Translations under genes and position numbers: made by a program | Part shown: piece after piece, positions 17,580 to 26,064 of the stretch | How the letters are laid out: every line of letters begins with the position of its first letter | Position numbering within the stretch: the stretch's first letter is position 1 | From: Planctomycetaceae bacterium | Lineage (GTDB): Bacteria; Planctomycetota; Planctomycetia; Pirellulales; UBA1268 | Length of the DNA stretch: 51,142 bases | Direction of reading: 5' to 3' | Assembly: GCA_947449135.1 (NCBI GenBank) | Contig: CANFQO010000017.1 | Coordinates: 1 to 51,142 of the forward strand | The notes under the pieces: generated by a model | What the model was told of the DNA's origin: nothing | Database searches by the model: none | Seen by the model: the letters and a program-made list of their open reading frames with translations, nothing else

Positions 17580-18479
17580 CTACACACGCCAATCGATGAC
17601 CACCAGTTCCGGGGTCGCGCCGATGCGGATCGGCAACAGCGAGGTGCCGATGCCGCGCGAGACGTACATCGGTGGCCCACCGTCGCGATACCAGCCAGCG
17701 ACATACCGGCCGCAGCCACGGGGCAGAATCGTGGCCATCCCAAACGGCGCCACCTGGCCGCCGTGCGTGTGGCCGCTCAACACCAGCGATGCGAGGTGGC
17801 CAGGCGGCATGCGGAGTGAGTCTCGTGTGATCGGACAGTGGGCGAGCACAAGATGGTCGTCGAGTGGCCGGACGTCGGCCAGTGCCGCAGCGGTGTCGGG
17901 CCTGCCCTCCACGATGTCGTCGAGGCCTGTGATCCGGATGACCCGGCCCTGGTGGTCAAACTCGACCGAGCGATTGACAAGCAGTTCGACTCCGTGGCGT
18001 TCGTAGGTTCTCTCCAGATCGCTGAGACCGACACCGCAGCGGTATTCCCAGTTGCCCAGAATGGCGATCCGACGCGGCGACGTTGGGAATTCCGCCAGGA
18101 GCGTGTCGAGCGCGGGCAGGCCTGCGGCCCGGTCAATCGCATCGCCGGTGAGCACGATGAGATCAGCATGCAATCCATGCACCTGCTCGATGAGCTGTTG
18201 CTCAAGGGGGCCGATGCCGTGCACGTGGAGATCGCTGACCTGGAGGATTCGCAGCCGCTTGCCAGCGCCTGCCGGGCCGAAGGCATGGTCGCTCGTCACG
18301 AGCCGACGAGGTGTGATGCAGACGCCGTCAATTGCGGCCCCGAAAGGCACCACGGCTGCTGCCAGTCCAGCCGCTCCGAGGAGTCGGCGGCGGTGCATGC
18401 GCTGCGGAGGGTCTCCGGTCAGCGTCCGCCGCGTATCCACGGCCGGTGGTGGCCCGGCGATGCCCCGCGCCGTTCTCAT
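17580..18479 (-). CDS. metallophosphoesterase, Tat-exported, YkuE-like
   Basis: A 299-residue protein if started at ATG 18479, whose A overlaps the upstream stop (ATGA overlap); a second start at 18398 begins directly with the Tat-like signal MHRRRLLGAAGLAAAVVPFG. Calcineurin-like motifs follow: VSDLHVHG, LTGDAID, LGNWEY, LAHCPI and SGHTHGGQ. The third motif reads GNWE instead of the usual GNHE/GNHD, so one metal-site or catalytic His is Trp. The closest group is the YkuE-type membrane-associated phosphoesterases, some of which act on lipid precursors. Translationally coupled to the hydrolase gene before it. Confidence 0.88.
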   Translation of the reverse strand: MRTARGIAGPPPAVDTRRTLTGDPPQRMHRRRLLGAAGLAAAVVPFGAAIDGVCITPRRLVTSDHAFGPAGAGKRLRILQVSDLHVHGIGPLEQQLIEQVHGLHADLIVLTGDAIDRAAGLPALDTLLAEFPTSPRRIAILGNWEYRCGVGLSDLERTYERHGVELLVNRSVEFDHQGRVIRITGLDDIVEGRPDTAAALADVRPLDDHLVLAHCPITRDSLRMPPGHLASLVLSGHTHGGQVAPFGMATILPRGCGRYVAGWYRDGGPPMYVSRGIGTSLLPIRIGATPELVVIDWRV

Positions 18480-19753
18480 GGATTCTGACCGCTGTCGGGG
18501 CGAATGCCTGGCCCGAGCACGCGGTCGAGGAAGGAGAGGAGGGCCTGGCCGCCAGCTGCTCCTCGATCGAGGCTCGGCTTGTGGCCGATGGTGGGGAGGA
18601 CCACGAGTGTGCTGTCGACGCCAGCGGTTTTGAGTGCCGCCGCGAACTCTACGGACTGTTGTACCGGCACGACGATGTCATCACCGCCGTGCAGCAGCAG
18701 CACCGGCGGATCATCGGCTGAGATATGGGTGACCGGGCTCGCCTGTTGGGCCGCTTCACGAAACTCGGGCAGTGGCCCGCCGACCAGTCGGCTCGCAGCG
18801 GAACCGGCGCGGTCCTGTGCTGGGCCGAGCGTCGTGAGGCTGGACGGCGCCGCCACGGCACAAACCGCCGCCACACGGGGCCGCACGGTATCGTCGTCTG
18901 CGTCGGTCGTGCTCGAGCGGGCAATCGCTGTCTGACTGGTGAGGCCGACCAGGGCTGCGAGGTGGCCGCCGGCACCGCTGCCGACCACGGCGACCCGCTT
19001 GGGATCGATCCCCCAGACTTCGAAATTCCGCTCGATCTCGGCAATGGCTGCGCGGCAGTCATCGAGTTGCGCCGGAAACACCGCCGTATCGCTGAGACGG
19101 TAGCCGATGCTCGCTACCGCGTAGCCTTCGCTCGCCAGCCAGGCGATCGGGCAATCTGCTTTGGAGCCGTCCCGCCAGGAGTCGCCGTGGATCCAAACAA
19201 CGAGCGGCATGCCACCGGCGTTGCAGCCGGAGGGAAGATAAAGATCGAACCGCTGCCGGCCGTGTTGGGGTCGGCCTGTCGCGAGATGGCCATACGGCTG
19301 GTCGCGATGCGTCGTGACTCCGGTGGCATCGGCACCAGCGGAACGCGCCGGGGACGCCAGTGCGGAGTCGGCCTGCATCGGTGGTGCCGTGCTCTGGCTC
19401 GAAGCCGGCGATGGGAAAAACTCCGTAGCCGGCGAAGCACTTCGCAGTGGCGGGCGTGCTGGCACCGACTCGTTGGGCATCTCGTCGAGCGGCGGTCGCC
19501 GCCGGGTGGTGCGGCGTTGGGCCCGGCGGGAGATGCGACGACCCTGTGGCACCTCCACGCCCGCGGGCGTGTCGGCTGCCGGCCGGGGATCCTCTCGCCA
19601 GACCACGACCACGTGCGGAGGCAGGATCATCTCGAGCGCACTCGTGTCTGCGCTGGCGACCGAGCAGATCAGCAACGGCAAGGCCAGCACGGATCGCGGC
19701 AGCTGCCGCCACGGGGCTGCCGCGTTGGGGATGAAGGCAGAGAGGATCGCCAT
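18476..19753 (-). CDS. alpha/beta hydrolase fold protein with altered nucleophile motif
   Basis: A 425-residue protein. ATG 19753 is chosen because a TATACT -10 box lies 6 bases upstream, implying a leaderless mRNA. A hydrophobic segment at about 20-36 (VLALPLLICSVASA) suggests export. Residues about 45-165 form a disordered, Arg/Pro/Ser-rich linker. The hydrolase domain of BD-FAE type spans about 170-420: RFDLYLPSG, HGDSW, then GSGAGG at 258-263, LLLHGGDDIVVP (acid) and TIGHKPS (His). In active members the motif is G-x-S-x-G-G; here Gly260 stands in the nucleophile position. It may be catalytically dead or reorganised. Its stop overlaps the metallophosphoesterase start. Confidence 0.82.
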   Translation of the reverse strand: MAILSAFIPNAAAPWRQLPRSVLALPLLICSVASADTSALEMILPPHVVVVWREDPRPAADTPAGVEVPQGRRISRRAQRRTTRRRPPLDEMPNESVPARPPLRSASPATEFFPSPASSQSTAPPMQADSALASPARSAGADATGVTTHRDQPYGHLATGRPQHGRQRFDLYLPSGCNAGGMPLVVWIHGDSWRDGSKADCPIAWLASEGYAVASIGYRLSDTAVFPAQLDDCRAAIAEIERNFEVWGIDPKRVAVVGSGAGGHLAALVGLTSQTAIARSSTTDADDDTVRPRVAAVCAVAAPSSLTTLGPAQDRAGSAASRLVGGPLPEFREAAQQASPVTHISADDPPVLLLHGGDDIVVPVQQSVEFAAALKTAGVDSTLVVLPTIGHKPSLDRGAAGGQALLSFLDRVLGPGIRPDSGQNP

Positions 19754-19759
19754 GAACAG

Positions 19760-19765
19760 AGTATA
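19760..19765 (-). promoter_or_regulatory. -10 box (TATACT) for a leaderless hydrolase mRNA
   Basis: TATACT on the minus strand is followed by six bases and then the ATG at 19753. The expected transcription start falls on or beside that ATG, and no ribosome site is present. No clear -35 box is visible. Confidence 0.45.
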
Positions 19766-19797
19766 CCCTTCGATGCGACCCCAGGCCCGCCAGACCA

Positions 19798-19830
19798 CGG
19801 GCCCGCCGCAACGAATGCGCAGCGGGCCCG
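19798..19830 (-). terminator. GC-rich hairpin between the YidB-like and hydrolase genes
   Basis: A perfect 9-bp stem (CGGGCCCGC / GCGGGCCCG) around a 15-base loop, lying 17 bases after the YidB-like gene stop. There is no T-run, so it is either a weak terminator or a processing or stability element. Confidence 0.4.
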
Positions 19831-19847
19831 GGTGTGGAAGATGCTGA

Positions 19848-20306
19848 CTAGCGGCGGGCCTGCATCTGGCCGCTCGGAGTCAGTTCGTCGATGATCTTGG
19901 GGATGTACCGGCTGAGCACCTCAGCCAGTTGGTCGCGGTCGATTTTGTTCCGGCCGGCGATCTCGTCGAGTTCACGACGGCCGAAGACGTCCTCGATCTG
20001 CTTCCGATCGACCGGCTTGTTGGGGCCGGTGCGGACCCAGGAATCGACCTCGTCGCGCAGTCCCTTTTCCTCAAACTGCTTGACGACCTCGGGGAGTTTC
20101 TGGGCCTGGCCGCCGCCGAAGATCTGCGTGAAGATGTCCTGCAGATCGTTGGCAGAGGGCATGCCCTGCGCGCCACCCTGTCCGCCACCCTGGGGCTGCG
20201 GGGCACGTTGCTGCGGCTGGGGCGCCCGCTGCTGCGGAGCCGGAGCCTGCTGCTGTTGCGCGGCACCCTCGAGTACCTGCTTCAGAATCTCGCCGAGAAT
20301 ATCCAT
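19848..20306 (-). CDS. YidB / DUF937-like protein
   Basis: A 152-residue protein. The start is ATG 20306, with GGAGG 7 bases upstream; a GTG at 20312 is too close to that site. An N-terminal helix (MDILGEILKQVLEGAAQQQQ) leads into a Gln/Pro/Gly-rich linker at about 18-50. The YidB-like helical domain follows at about 75-145: VVKQFEEKGLRDEVDSWV, then GPNKPVDRKQIEDVFG and IDRDQLAEVLSRYIPKI. The family is widespread, soluble and of unknown function. First gene of a likely unit with the hydrolase and phosphoesterase. Confidence 0.85.
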   Translation of the reverse strand: MDILGEILKQVLEGAAQQQQAPAPQQRAPQPQQRAPQPQGGGQGGAQGMPSANDLQDIFTQIFGGGQAQKLPEVVKQFEEKGLRDEVDSWVRTGPNKPVDRKQIEDVFGRRELDEIAGRNKIDRDQLAEVLSRYIPKIIDELTPSGQMQARR

Positions 20307-20422
20307 CGACACGCCTCCAAAAGGGAAGAACTACCTGCGGCCAGTGTCCGCCATCGGGCACGCGGCCGAGAGAGCCGCTGGCATGCCGCCGAGCCGGGAA
20401 CCGCAGGGCCCTTCACCCTACC

Positions 20423-20528
20423 GGAAAATGGGGACGGGAGCGAATTTCCGGTTGCCGAAGTCGACAGGGCCTTCGCCGGCGTCTCACGCCAAGTTCCTCC
20501 AGAAAATTCACTCCCGTCCCTATTTTCC
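20423..20528. repeat. 106-bp element bounded by 25-bp inverted repeats (REP/MITE-like)
   Basis: The left arm at 20423-20447 and the right arm at 20504-20528 are inverted copies of 25 bases with two mismatches; the core reads GGGACGGGAG. The 56-base centre holds a small hairpin (GGCGT/ACGCC at 20478-20490). The element fills most of the gap between the DUF1559 stop and the YidB-like start. The size, terminal repeats and lack of any reading frame resemble non-autonomous elements mobilised by REP-associated tyrosine transposases, but no transposase is present here. Transcribed, it would fold into a long stem and could end the DUF1559 transcript. Confidence 0.65.
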
Positions 20529-20534
20529 AAGTGA

Positions 20535-21620
20535 TCACTCGGTGATGACCACCTCACCACCGTCACGAGTCGCGAGTTGACCGAGGACCTGCACCGATGT
20601 GTTGTCGGCCACGAATTGAACCGAGCCATCGGCCATGGCGATGTTCGCGCCGACGGGGTGGAAGCCATAGATGAGCCAGCCCCACTCGTTGGATCCGTTC
20701 ACTCTCATCAGTGACTTCGGAATGGTGCCTGCGGTCGGACTGCTCGCGGTCGTGCAACCGCTGACGAGACTCTCGCCGAAGGCGTAAGGGTTGTCGTTGG
20801 TCGCCCAGGCGCCGCCCCGGGCACGGGCACAGTTGGTGTTTGCAGAAACGTCGTTGGCGTCGGCAGCGTAGCGCACACGCTCGCGCCAGACATCCTCGCG
20901 GCCGGCGCATTCCGCGAGCAGGATCGTTTTGGTGCTGCCGTCGGCGATCTTGGCCATCGCGCTTTTTGGCCGAACGGCGGTGGCACCGCAGTTGGACCAC
21001 GCTTCCGTCGGTCCCGGACCAGCGGTCACGGTGCCCGCTGGTAGCCCGGCTGCCGTGTTGAAGTTCGCCCCCACACCGCCGACTGCGAAGTAATCGGTGC
21101 ACGCGCCATTCTTGCGAGGAGTTGCGATCTTGTCCTGGATCCGATCGGGTATCGGGGCCGACGGACATTGCAGCAGTTTGAGCTGGGTCCTGACGAGGCC
21201 GCGGTTGCCCGTCACGGGCGTGTCGAGGGTTCCGGCCGTACCGCCACCCGGGGCGGTGCCGTCTGCGTTCACCCACCAGTCCTGCGACAGGTTGTAGCCC
21301 TGGAGCAGGTTTGCTTCCTCGACGTAGGGCAGCACGTCGCACGCCCAACTCCGCTGCGCCATCGTCGCCTCGTTGTTGGGCGAGGCGGTGCAGTTGCTCG
21401 TTCGTTTGAGGGGCGGCAGATACTTTCGGGCGGTTTCATAATTCTGAAACGCGAGTGCGAGTTGCCGCAGGTTGTTGCTGCAGGACATCCGCCGCGCCGC
21501 CTCGCGGGCACTCTGCACGGCCGGCAAGAGCAGGCCGACGAGCGTGCCGATGATGGCGATGACGACGAGGAGTTCGACCAGCGTGAACCCCACTCGGGGT
21601 GGCAGCGTGTGGCGAGGCAT
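20535..21620 (-). CDS. DUF1559 protein with type IV pilin-like N-terminus
   Basis: A 361-residue protein of the planctomycete DUF1559 (SBP_bac_10) family. The start ATG 21620 gives a short leader then the prepilin cleavage and methylation motif [20 protein letters not shown]. The family motif [20 protein letters not shown] follows directly, and the C-terminus carries [12 protein letters not shown], the usual H/N-x-x-x-DGSV end. Such proteins are exported by a type II secretion or type IV pilin-like route and are hugely expanded in this phylum; their role is unknown. A sigma-54 promoter lies 42 bases upstream of the start and an NtrC-type activator gene lies just before it. Confidence 0.94.
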   Translation of the reverse strand: MPRHTLPPRVGFTLVELLVVIAIIGTLVGLLLPAVQSAREAARRMSCSNNLRQLALAFQNYETARKYLPPLKRTSNCTASPNNEATMAQRSWACDVLPYVEEANLLQGYNLSQDWWVNADGTAPGGGTAGTLDTPVTGNRGLVRTQLKLLQCPSAPIPDRIQDKIATPRKNGACTDYFAVGGVGANFNTAAGLPAGTVTAGPGPTEAWSNCGATAVRPKSAMAKIADGSTKTILLAECAGREDVWRERVRYAADANDVSANTNCARARGGAWATNDNPYAFGESLVSGCTTASSPTAGTIPKSLMRVNGSNEWGWLIYGFHPVGANIAMADGSVQFVADNTSVQVLGQLATRDGGEVVITE

Positions 21621-21661
21621 CGGTTGGCTCCGGTGAAACGTTTTCTTACCGGGAAGAAGGT

Positions 21662-21676
21662 GCAAACGCCGTGCCA
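21662..21676 (-). promoter_or_regulatory. sigma-54 (-24/-12) promoter of the DUF1559 gene
   Basis: On the minus strand the sequence reads TGGCAC-GGCGT-TTGC, an exact match to the RpoN consensus TGGCAC-N5-TTGC, with the essential GG and GC separated by 10 bases. The predicted transcription start is near 21650, about 30 bases before the ATG at 21620, leaving room for the CCGGAG ribosome site. Confidence 0.85.
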
Positions 21677-21680
21677 CGCC

Positions 21681-21728
21681 CTGCCAGGGCAAATACCGCT
21701 GTTTTTCCCAGCCGCTGGGGCCTGGCAG
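21681..21728. promoter_or_regulatory. inverted repeat upstream of the sigma-54 promoter (possible activator site or terminator)
   Basis: CTGCCAGG at 21681-21688 and CCTGGCAG at 21721-21728 form a perfect 8-bp inverted repeat, centred about 30 bases upstream of the -24 element. A second small palindrome (GGTGA-TTCTT-TCACC, 21728-21742) adjoins it. They may bind the adjacent NtrC-type regulator, or act as a terminator for its gene, whose stop is at 21757. Confidence 0.4.
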
Positions 21729-21756
21729 GTGATTCTTTCACCGCGCGAAGGAAAAA

Positions 21757-23154
21757 TCACCGGTTGAGTTTGGAGCGGAGTGTGGCCCGGTCGAGGCCGA
21801 GCAGCTTGGCGGCAGCGGTGCGGTTGCCGTCCGCGGCCTCGACGACCTTCTTCGCGAGCGTGGTTTCGACAAGCGAAAGGAGCGTGGCATGCAGGTCGCC
21901 GGCCCCTGCGCCGCCAGCCGCGAGGGCGGCGTCGACCCAGTCCCGCACGGCCACCATCACCCGCTCGTCGCTGGCCACGCCGCGGGCCGGCGGCCCGGAG
22001 GCAACCGGTAGCGGAGGCAGATGTTCGGGTTCCAGCATGCCCCCGCGGGCCACAACGGCGGCATATTCGACCGCATGCTTGAGTTCGCGGACATTGCCCG
22101 GCCAGCCGCGACCGCGAATGGCGGCGAGAAACTCCGTCGAGAGGGCCGGGACCGGCCGGCCGGCAGCCTGCCGTGCGAGAAAGTGCGTCGCCAGGGTCTC
22201 GATGTCGTCACCACGGGCGACCAGGGGAGGCATGGCAATGGGGAAGACGCGGAGCCGATGGTAGAGATCGTCGCGAAACGTCCCAGTTCTGATCGCCTCC
22301 TCGAGGTCGCGGTTGGTGGCCGCGATCACGCGGACATCCAGCGGCCGCGGGGTCGCCGCGCCCACGGGCGTTACCTCCTGATTCTCCAGTGCCCGCAGCA
22401 GTTTCACCTGCATGTCGAGGGGTGTCTCGCCGATCTCGTCGAGAAAGAGCGTGCCGCCGGCAGCCATGGCAAACAGCCCGGGTCGATCCGACGCGGCGCC
22501 AGTGAACGCGCCGCGGACATGGCCGAAGAGTTCACTCTCGATCACGCTCGGAGCCAGCGCCCCGAGGCTGGTGGCCACGAACGGCCCGCTGTGCCGTGGG
22601 CTATGCATGTGGATCGCGCGGGCCGCCAAATCCTTGCCGGTGCCGGTCTCGCCAGTGATCAGCACGGGGAGATCGGTCGGGGCGACCAGCGAGATCTGTT
22701 TGAAGACCTCCTGCATTGGCGGCGATGCACCGACCAAGAGCACGCCCTCCGCGACATTCGCCGTCCGTTCTGTCCCGGTCGTCTCCCGCTGCGACCGCTT
22801 GGCCAGTGCCCGTGCGATGATCCGCGACACGCTCTCCAGATCGAATGGTTTCACGAGATAGTCGAAGGCACCGCTGTTCACGGCGCGGACGGCCGTGTCG
22901 AGGTCGCCGAAGGCCGTCATCACCACGACCGGCGCTTCTGGCACGATGCTCCGCAACTCAGGGATCGCGGAGATGCCGTCGTGTCCCGGCAGTCGGACGT
23001 CGAGCAGCATGGCCTCGGGCACGAAGCGGGCACAGGACTCAAGTCCGGCCTCGACGCTCGCCGCCACTTCTACGGTGTGACCCTCGTCGGAGAGGATCTC
23101 GCGCAGGCTCCAGCCGATGGCGGGCTCGTCGTCGATAATGAGGATGCGGCTCAT
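21757..23154 (-). CDS. NtrC-family sigma-54-dependent response regulator
   Basis: A 465-residue activator. The receiver domain is at 1-115 with acidic pocket IIDDE and phospho-acceptor Asp52 (LLLDVRLPG). The AAA+ domain at about 138-370 holds Walker A GETGTGKD (168-175), the sigma-54 contact loop GAFTGA (215-220) and Walker B LFLDE (237-241). A Fis-type helix-turn-helix ends the protein (NRTAAAKLLGLDRATLRSKL). It should oligomerise on phosphorylation and open RpoN promoters. It begins 18 bases after the histidine kinase stop, and the nearest sigma-54 promoter, that of the DUF1559 gene, is about 80 bases past its end, making that gene the most likely target. Confidence 0.96.
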   Translation of the reverse strand: MSRILIIDDEPAIGWSLREILSDEGHTVEVAASVEAGLESCARFVPEAMLLDVRLPGHDGISAIPELRSIVPEAPVVVMTAFGDLDTAVRAVNSGAFDYLVKPFDLESVSRIIARALAKRSQRETTGTERTANVAEGVLLVGASPPMQEVFKQISLVAPTDLPVLITGETGTGKDLAARAIHMHSPRHSGPFVATSLGALAPSVIESELFGHVRGAFTGAASDRPGLFAMAAGGTLFLDEIGETPLDMQVKLLRALENQEVTPVGAATPRPLDVRVIAATNRDLEEAIRTGTFRDDLYHRLRVFPIAMPPLVARGDDIETLATHFLARQAAGRPVPALSTEFLAAIRGRGWPGNVRELKHAVEYAAVVARGGMLEPEHLPPLPVASGPPARGVASDERVMVAVRDWVDAALAAGGAGAGDLHATLLSLVETTLAKKVVEAADGNRTAAAKLLGLDRATLRSKLNR

Positions 23155-23172
23155 GCGTCGGCTCGTGGGGCC

Positions 23173-24636
23173 TCAGGCCGGTACGGGTGGGGCGGGCGTG
23201 TCGCTGCCAGTGGGGGCTGCGGCATCCTGTGTTTCGGCTCGTGTCAGTGTCGGTGCTGGCAGCGAAATCGCAAATCGCGTGCGGCCGTCGGTATGCTCCC
23301 AGACAAGTGTGCCCCCGTGCTCCTCGGCCACGGCTTGGGCGACGGCGAGCCCCAGGCCGATCCCCTCCGGCTTCGACGTGACGAAGGGCTCGTGCAAGGA
23401 TTCCCGCACGCTCTCCTGAGGACCGGCGCCTGAGTCGTCGATGGCCAGCACGATCTGCGGCCCGGCCTGAACGGCGGAGAGCCAGACCGTGCCATCCCGA
23501 CCGGCGGCGTCGATGCCGTTGAGGGTGAGATTCACCAAGGCCGCCCGCAGGCTGTCGTGGCGGCCGATGGTCGAGAGCCCTGTGGGCAGCGTGCAGATCA
23601 TCCGCACGCCGGCATGATCGCACCGCGGTGCGGTCAGGTCACGGACCTCTTCGAACAGCCGATCGACGGAGATCGACTGCGTCACCGGCTGGTTCCGTGC
23701 CGGTGGCTTCCCCAGGGCGAGCAGTCCGCGGACCTCCTCCTCGAGGATGTCGAGCTGCCGGGCCGCCACGGTGAGACTCTCGTCCGGCGGCGAACCACCT
23801 CCTGCTCCTGCCGGGCAGCGGCGGCGGTGCAGATCGATCGCCAGCCGGGCGCCGGTGATCGCGTTCCGGAGCTCGTGCGCAAATCCCGCCGCCAGCTGGC
23901 CGAGCAGTCGCTGTCGTTCGCCGGCGACGAGCGAACTCCGCAGCGCGCCGAGCTGCACGCTCATGTGGTTGACGCCGTCCACGAGCCGACCGATCTCGTC
24001 GTTGGCTCGCGGCTCGTGATCGGCAGCAAGCGTCTGACCAAACTCCCCGTCCGCGATCCGCCCGACATGCCGCTCGACGGCGGTGATCCGCGCGGCAAGA
24101 TGGCGCGTGGTCCGCAGGCCCAGGGGAACGAGCACCGCGAGCGTCCCGGCGGCCACCGCCAACACCGGCCAGACCGCCTCCAGGGTTGTGGCGAGAAACG
24201 ACCGCGCCGGCGTGAGCACGAGCACCGTCTCCGGCCGCACGCCCTCGCTGCGTACCGCGCCCAGCCGGTAGCGACGCCCCCCGAACGTGCCGCTGCCCGA
24301 TCGCAGGGCTGCGTCCACCGTGTCGCCGTCGAGCGATGTGAGTGTTTCCGCCGGCAGCGTCGCCAGGCCGGTGCTCCGGGACGATTCGTTCCAGACGACG
24401 AAGTGATTGCCGGTGAGCCGGTGCAGAGCGTCGAGGACGGCGGCTGAGAGCGACATCCGCGACGCCCGGAGGGCATCGGCCACCTGCTGCTGCGATGCCC
24501 GCGTCGCCTCGGCCGACCGCCGCGCGGCCAGCCATGCCGAGAAGCCTACGTTGGCCAACACGGCCGCCAGCACGAGGCCCACGACCGGCATCACCAGTTG
24601 CCGCGTCAAGGACAGGTGTCGGGATGGTGTGGGCAT
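23173..24636 (-). CDS. sensor histidine kinase
   Basis: A 487-residue membrane kinase. A first transmembrane helix at about 14-36 and a second at about 155-175 enclose a periplasmic sensor of about 115 residues with no recognisable fold. HAMP spans about 178-235. The H-box GFAHELRNAI places the phosphorylated His at 254, and the ATPase domain carries a D-S-G-x-G box (AIDDSGAGP) and EGIGLGLAVA. The architecture is that of NtrB/ZraS-type partners of NtrC regulators. Its ATG lies only 9 bases after the uxaC stop, so the kinase is probably co-transcribed with a hexuronate catabolic gene. The regulator follows 18 bases downstream. Confidence 0.95.
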   Translation of the reverse strand: MPTPSRHLSLTRQLVMPVVGLVLAAVLANVGFSAWLAARRSAEATRASQQQVADALRASRMSLSAAVLDALHRLTGNHFVVWNESSRSTGLATLPAETLTSLDGDTVDAALRSGSGTFGGRRYRLGAVRSEGVRPETVLVLTPARSFLATTLEAVWPVLAVAAGTLAVLVPLGLRTTRHLAARITAVERHVGRIADGEFGQTLAADHEPRANDEIGRLVDGVNHMSVQLGALRSSLVAGERQRLLGQLAAGFAHELRNAITGARLAIDLHRRRCPAGAGGGSPPDESLTVAARQLDILEEEVRGLLALGKPPARNQPVTQSISVDRLFEEVRDLTAPRCDHAGVRMICTLPTGLSTIGRHDSLRAALVNLTLNGIDAAGRDGTVWLSAVQAGPQIVLAIDDSGAGPQESVRESLHEPFVTSKPEGIGLGLAVAQAVAEEHGGTLVWEHTDGRTRFAISLPAPTLTRAETQDAAAPTGSDTPAPPVPA

Positions 24637-24645
24637 GGCCTTCAG

Positions 24646-26064
24646 TCAGTTGTGATTGAATCCGAAATACCGACGGGCATTGGCGGCGCAGACACCTTCT
24701 ACCAGCGGCACGATTCGGTCACGTCGCCAGGCTGGATCGTCGGGCAGCCTGCCGCTGGCGATGTCGGCACCGAGCAGGTCGCAGAGGATCCGCCTGAAGT
24801 ATTCGTGCCTTGGATAGGAGAGGAACGACCGTGAATCGGTCACCATGCCGACAAAGCGGGAGAGCAGCCCGAGGTCGGAGAGCATGTTGAGCTGGTCGCG
24901 CATGCCGCGTTCCTGATCCATGAACCACCAGGCACTGCCCCACTGCACCTTGCCTGGGAGCGTGCCATCTTGGAAGGAGCCCGGCAGAGCGGCGAAGAGG
25001 GCATTGTCAGCCGGGTTGATGTTGTAGAGGATCGTCCGCGGCAGCGTGTTCTCGGCCGCGAGCGTGCCGAGGAAGCGGACCAGGCCCGGCCCCTGTCTGG
25101 CGTCGCCGATCGTGTCACAGCCGGCATCGCCACCAAGCGTCGCCGCCAGTTGGGGGTTCGGATCACGAAATGGACCGAGGTGCAATTGCAGGCAAAACCC
25201 CCTGGAGTGGTTGAGCCGGGCGACATGAAGCAGCAGGAAGAGGGCGAACTGTTCCGCTTCGTGCGGCGTGGCGGCTGTGCCCGCCATGGCGCGGTGCCAG
25301 ATCGTCGCGGCCTCAGACTCTGTGCAGTCGGTGTCGGGCAGGCGGGCGAGGCCGTGGTCGGTGGCGCGGCAGCCAACCGCGGCGAAGTCGGCATGCCGCT
25401 GGTCGATCGCCGCGAGGAGACCGGTGAATGTGTCGGCGGCCACGCCTGCTGTGTCGGAGAGCCGGCGGGCCCAGGACTGTACTCGCTTCGGTTCGTGCAC
25501 CCTGACAGCCGCGTCGGGCCGGAACGTGGGCACGACCTTCGTCGTGAAGGTGTCGCGGGCGATTTTCTCGTGCCACTGGAGACTGTCGGCGGGATCGTCG
25601 GTCGTGCCCACCACCTCGACCTGCATCCGCGTGAGAATGCCCCGCGCGGTGAGGTCGCCCGAGGCCAACTGCCGGTTAGCCTCGTCCCAGATGCCCTGCG
25701 CAGTTGTCTCGTCCAAGAGACCGTTGATCTGAAAGTGGCGGCGGAGCTCGAGGTGCGTCCAGTGGAAGAGCGGATTGCGGAGCGTGTGCGGCACCGTCTC
25801 GGCCCAAGCCTGGAATTTCTCTCGCGGGGAGGCGGTGCCGGTGATCCGCTCCTCGGCGATCCCATTGGCCCGCATGGCCCGCCACTTGTAGTGGTCGCCA
25901 TCGAGCCAGATGGCGTGAAGGTTTTCGAACCGCCGGTCCTCCGCGATGTCGCGTGGGCTCAGGTGGCAGTGGTAGTCGATGATCGGCTGCTGGGCGGCAA
26001 CGTCGTGATAAAGGACGGCGGCGGCATCGCAGGAGAGCAGGAACGAGTCGTCGCAGAAGGGCAT
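24646..26064 (-). CDS. uxaC: glucuronate (uronate) isomerase
   Basis: A 472-residue enzyme that converts glucuronate to fructuronate, or galacturonate to tagaturonate, the first cytoplasmic step of hexuronate breakdown. The amidohydrolase-fold metal motif YHCHLSP (about 30-36) and RFENLHAIWLDGDHYKWRAMR are diagnostic. FRDPNPQLAATLGGDAG and the C-terminal RRYFGFN agree. ATG 26064 gives the normal family length (about 470). Upstream, 119 bases away, is an OFA-type transporter; downstream is a two-component system. No uxuA, uxuB or kdg genes are seen nearby. Confidence 0.95.
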   Translation of the reverse strand: MPFCDDSFLLSCDAAAVLYHDVAAQQPIIDYHCHLSPRDIAEDRRFENLHAIWLDGDHYKWRAMRANGIAEERITGTASPREKFQAWAETVPHTLRNPLFHWTHLELRRHFQINGLLDETTAQGIWDEANRQLASGDLTARGILTRMQVEVVGTTDDPADSLQWHEKIARDTFTTKVVPTFRPDAAVRVHEPKRVQSWARRLSDTAGVAADTFTGLLAAIDQRHADFAAVGCRATDHGLARLPDTDCTESEAATIWHRAMAGTAATPHEAEQFALFLLLHVARLNHSRGFCLQLHLGPFRDPNPQLAATLGGDAGCDTIGDARQGPGLVRFLGTLAAENTLPRTILYNINPADNALFAALPGSFQDGTLPGKVQWGSAWWFMDQERGMRDQLNMLSDLGLLSRFVGMVTDSRSFLSYPRHEYFRRILCDLLGADIASGRLPDDPAWRRDRIVPLVEGVCAANARRYFGFNHN

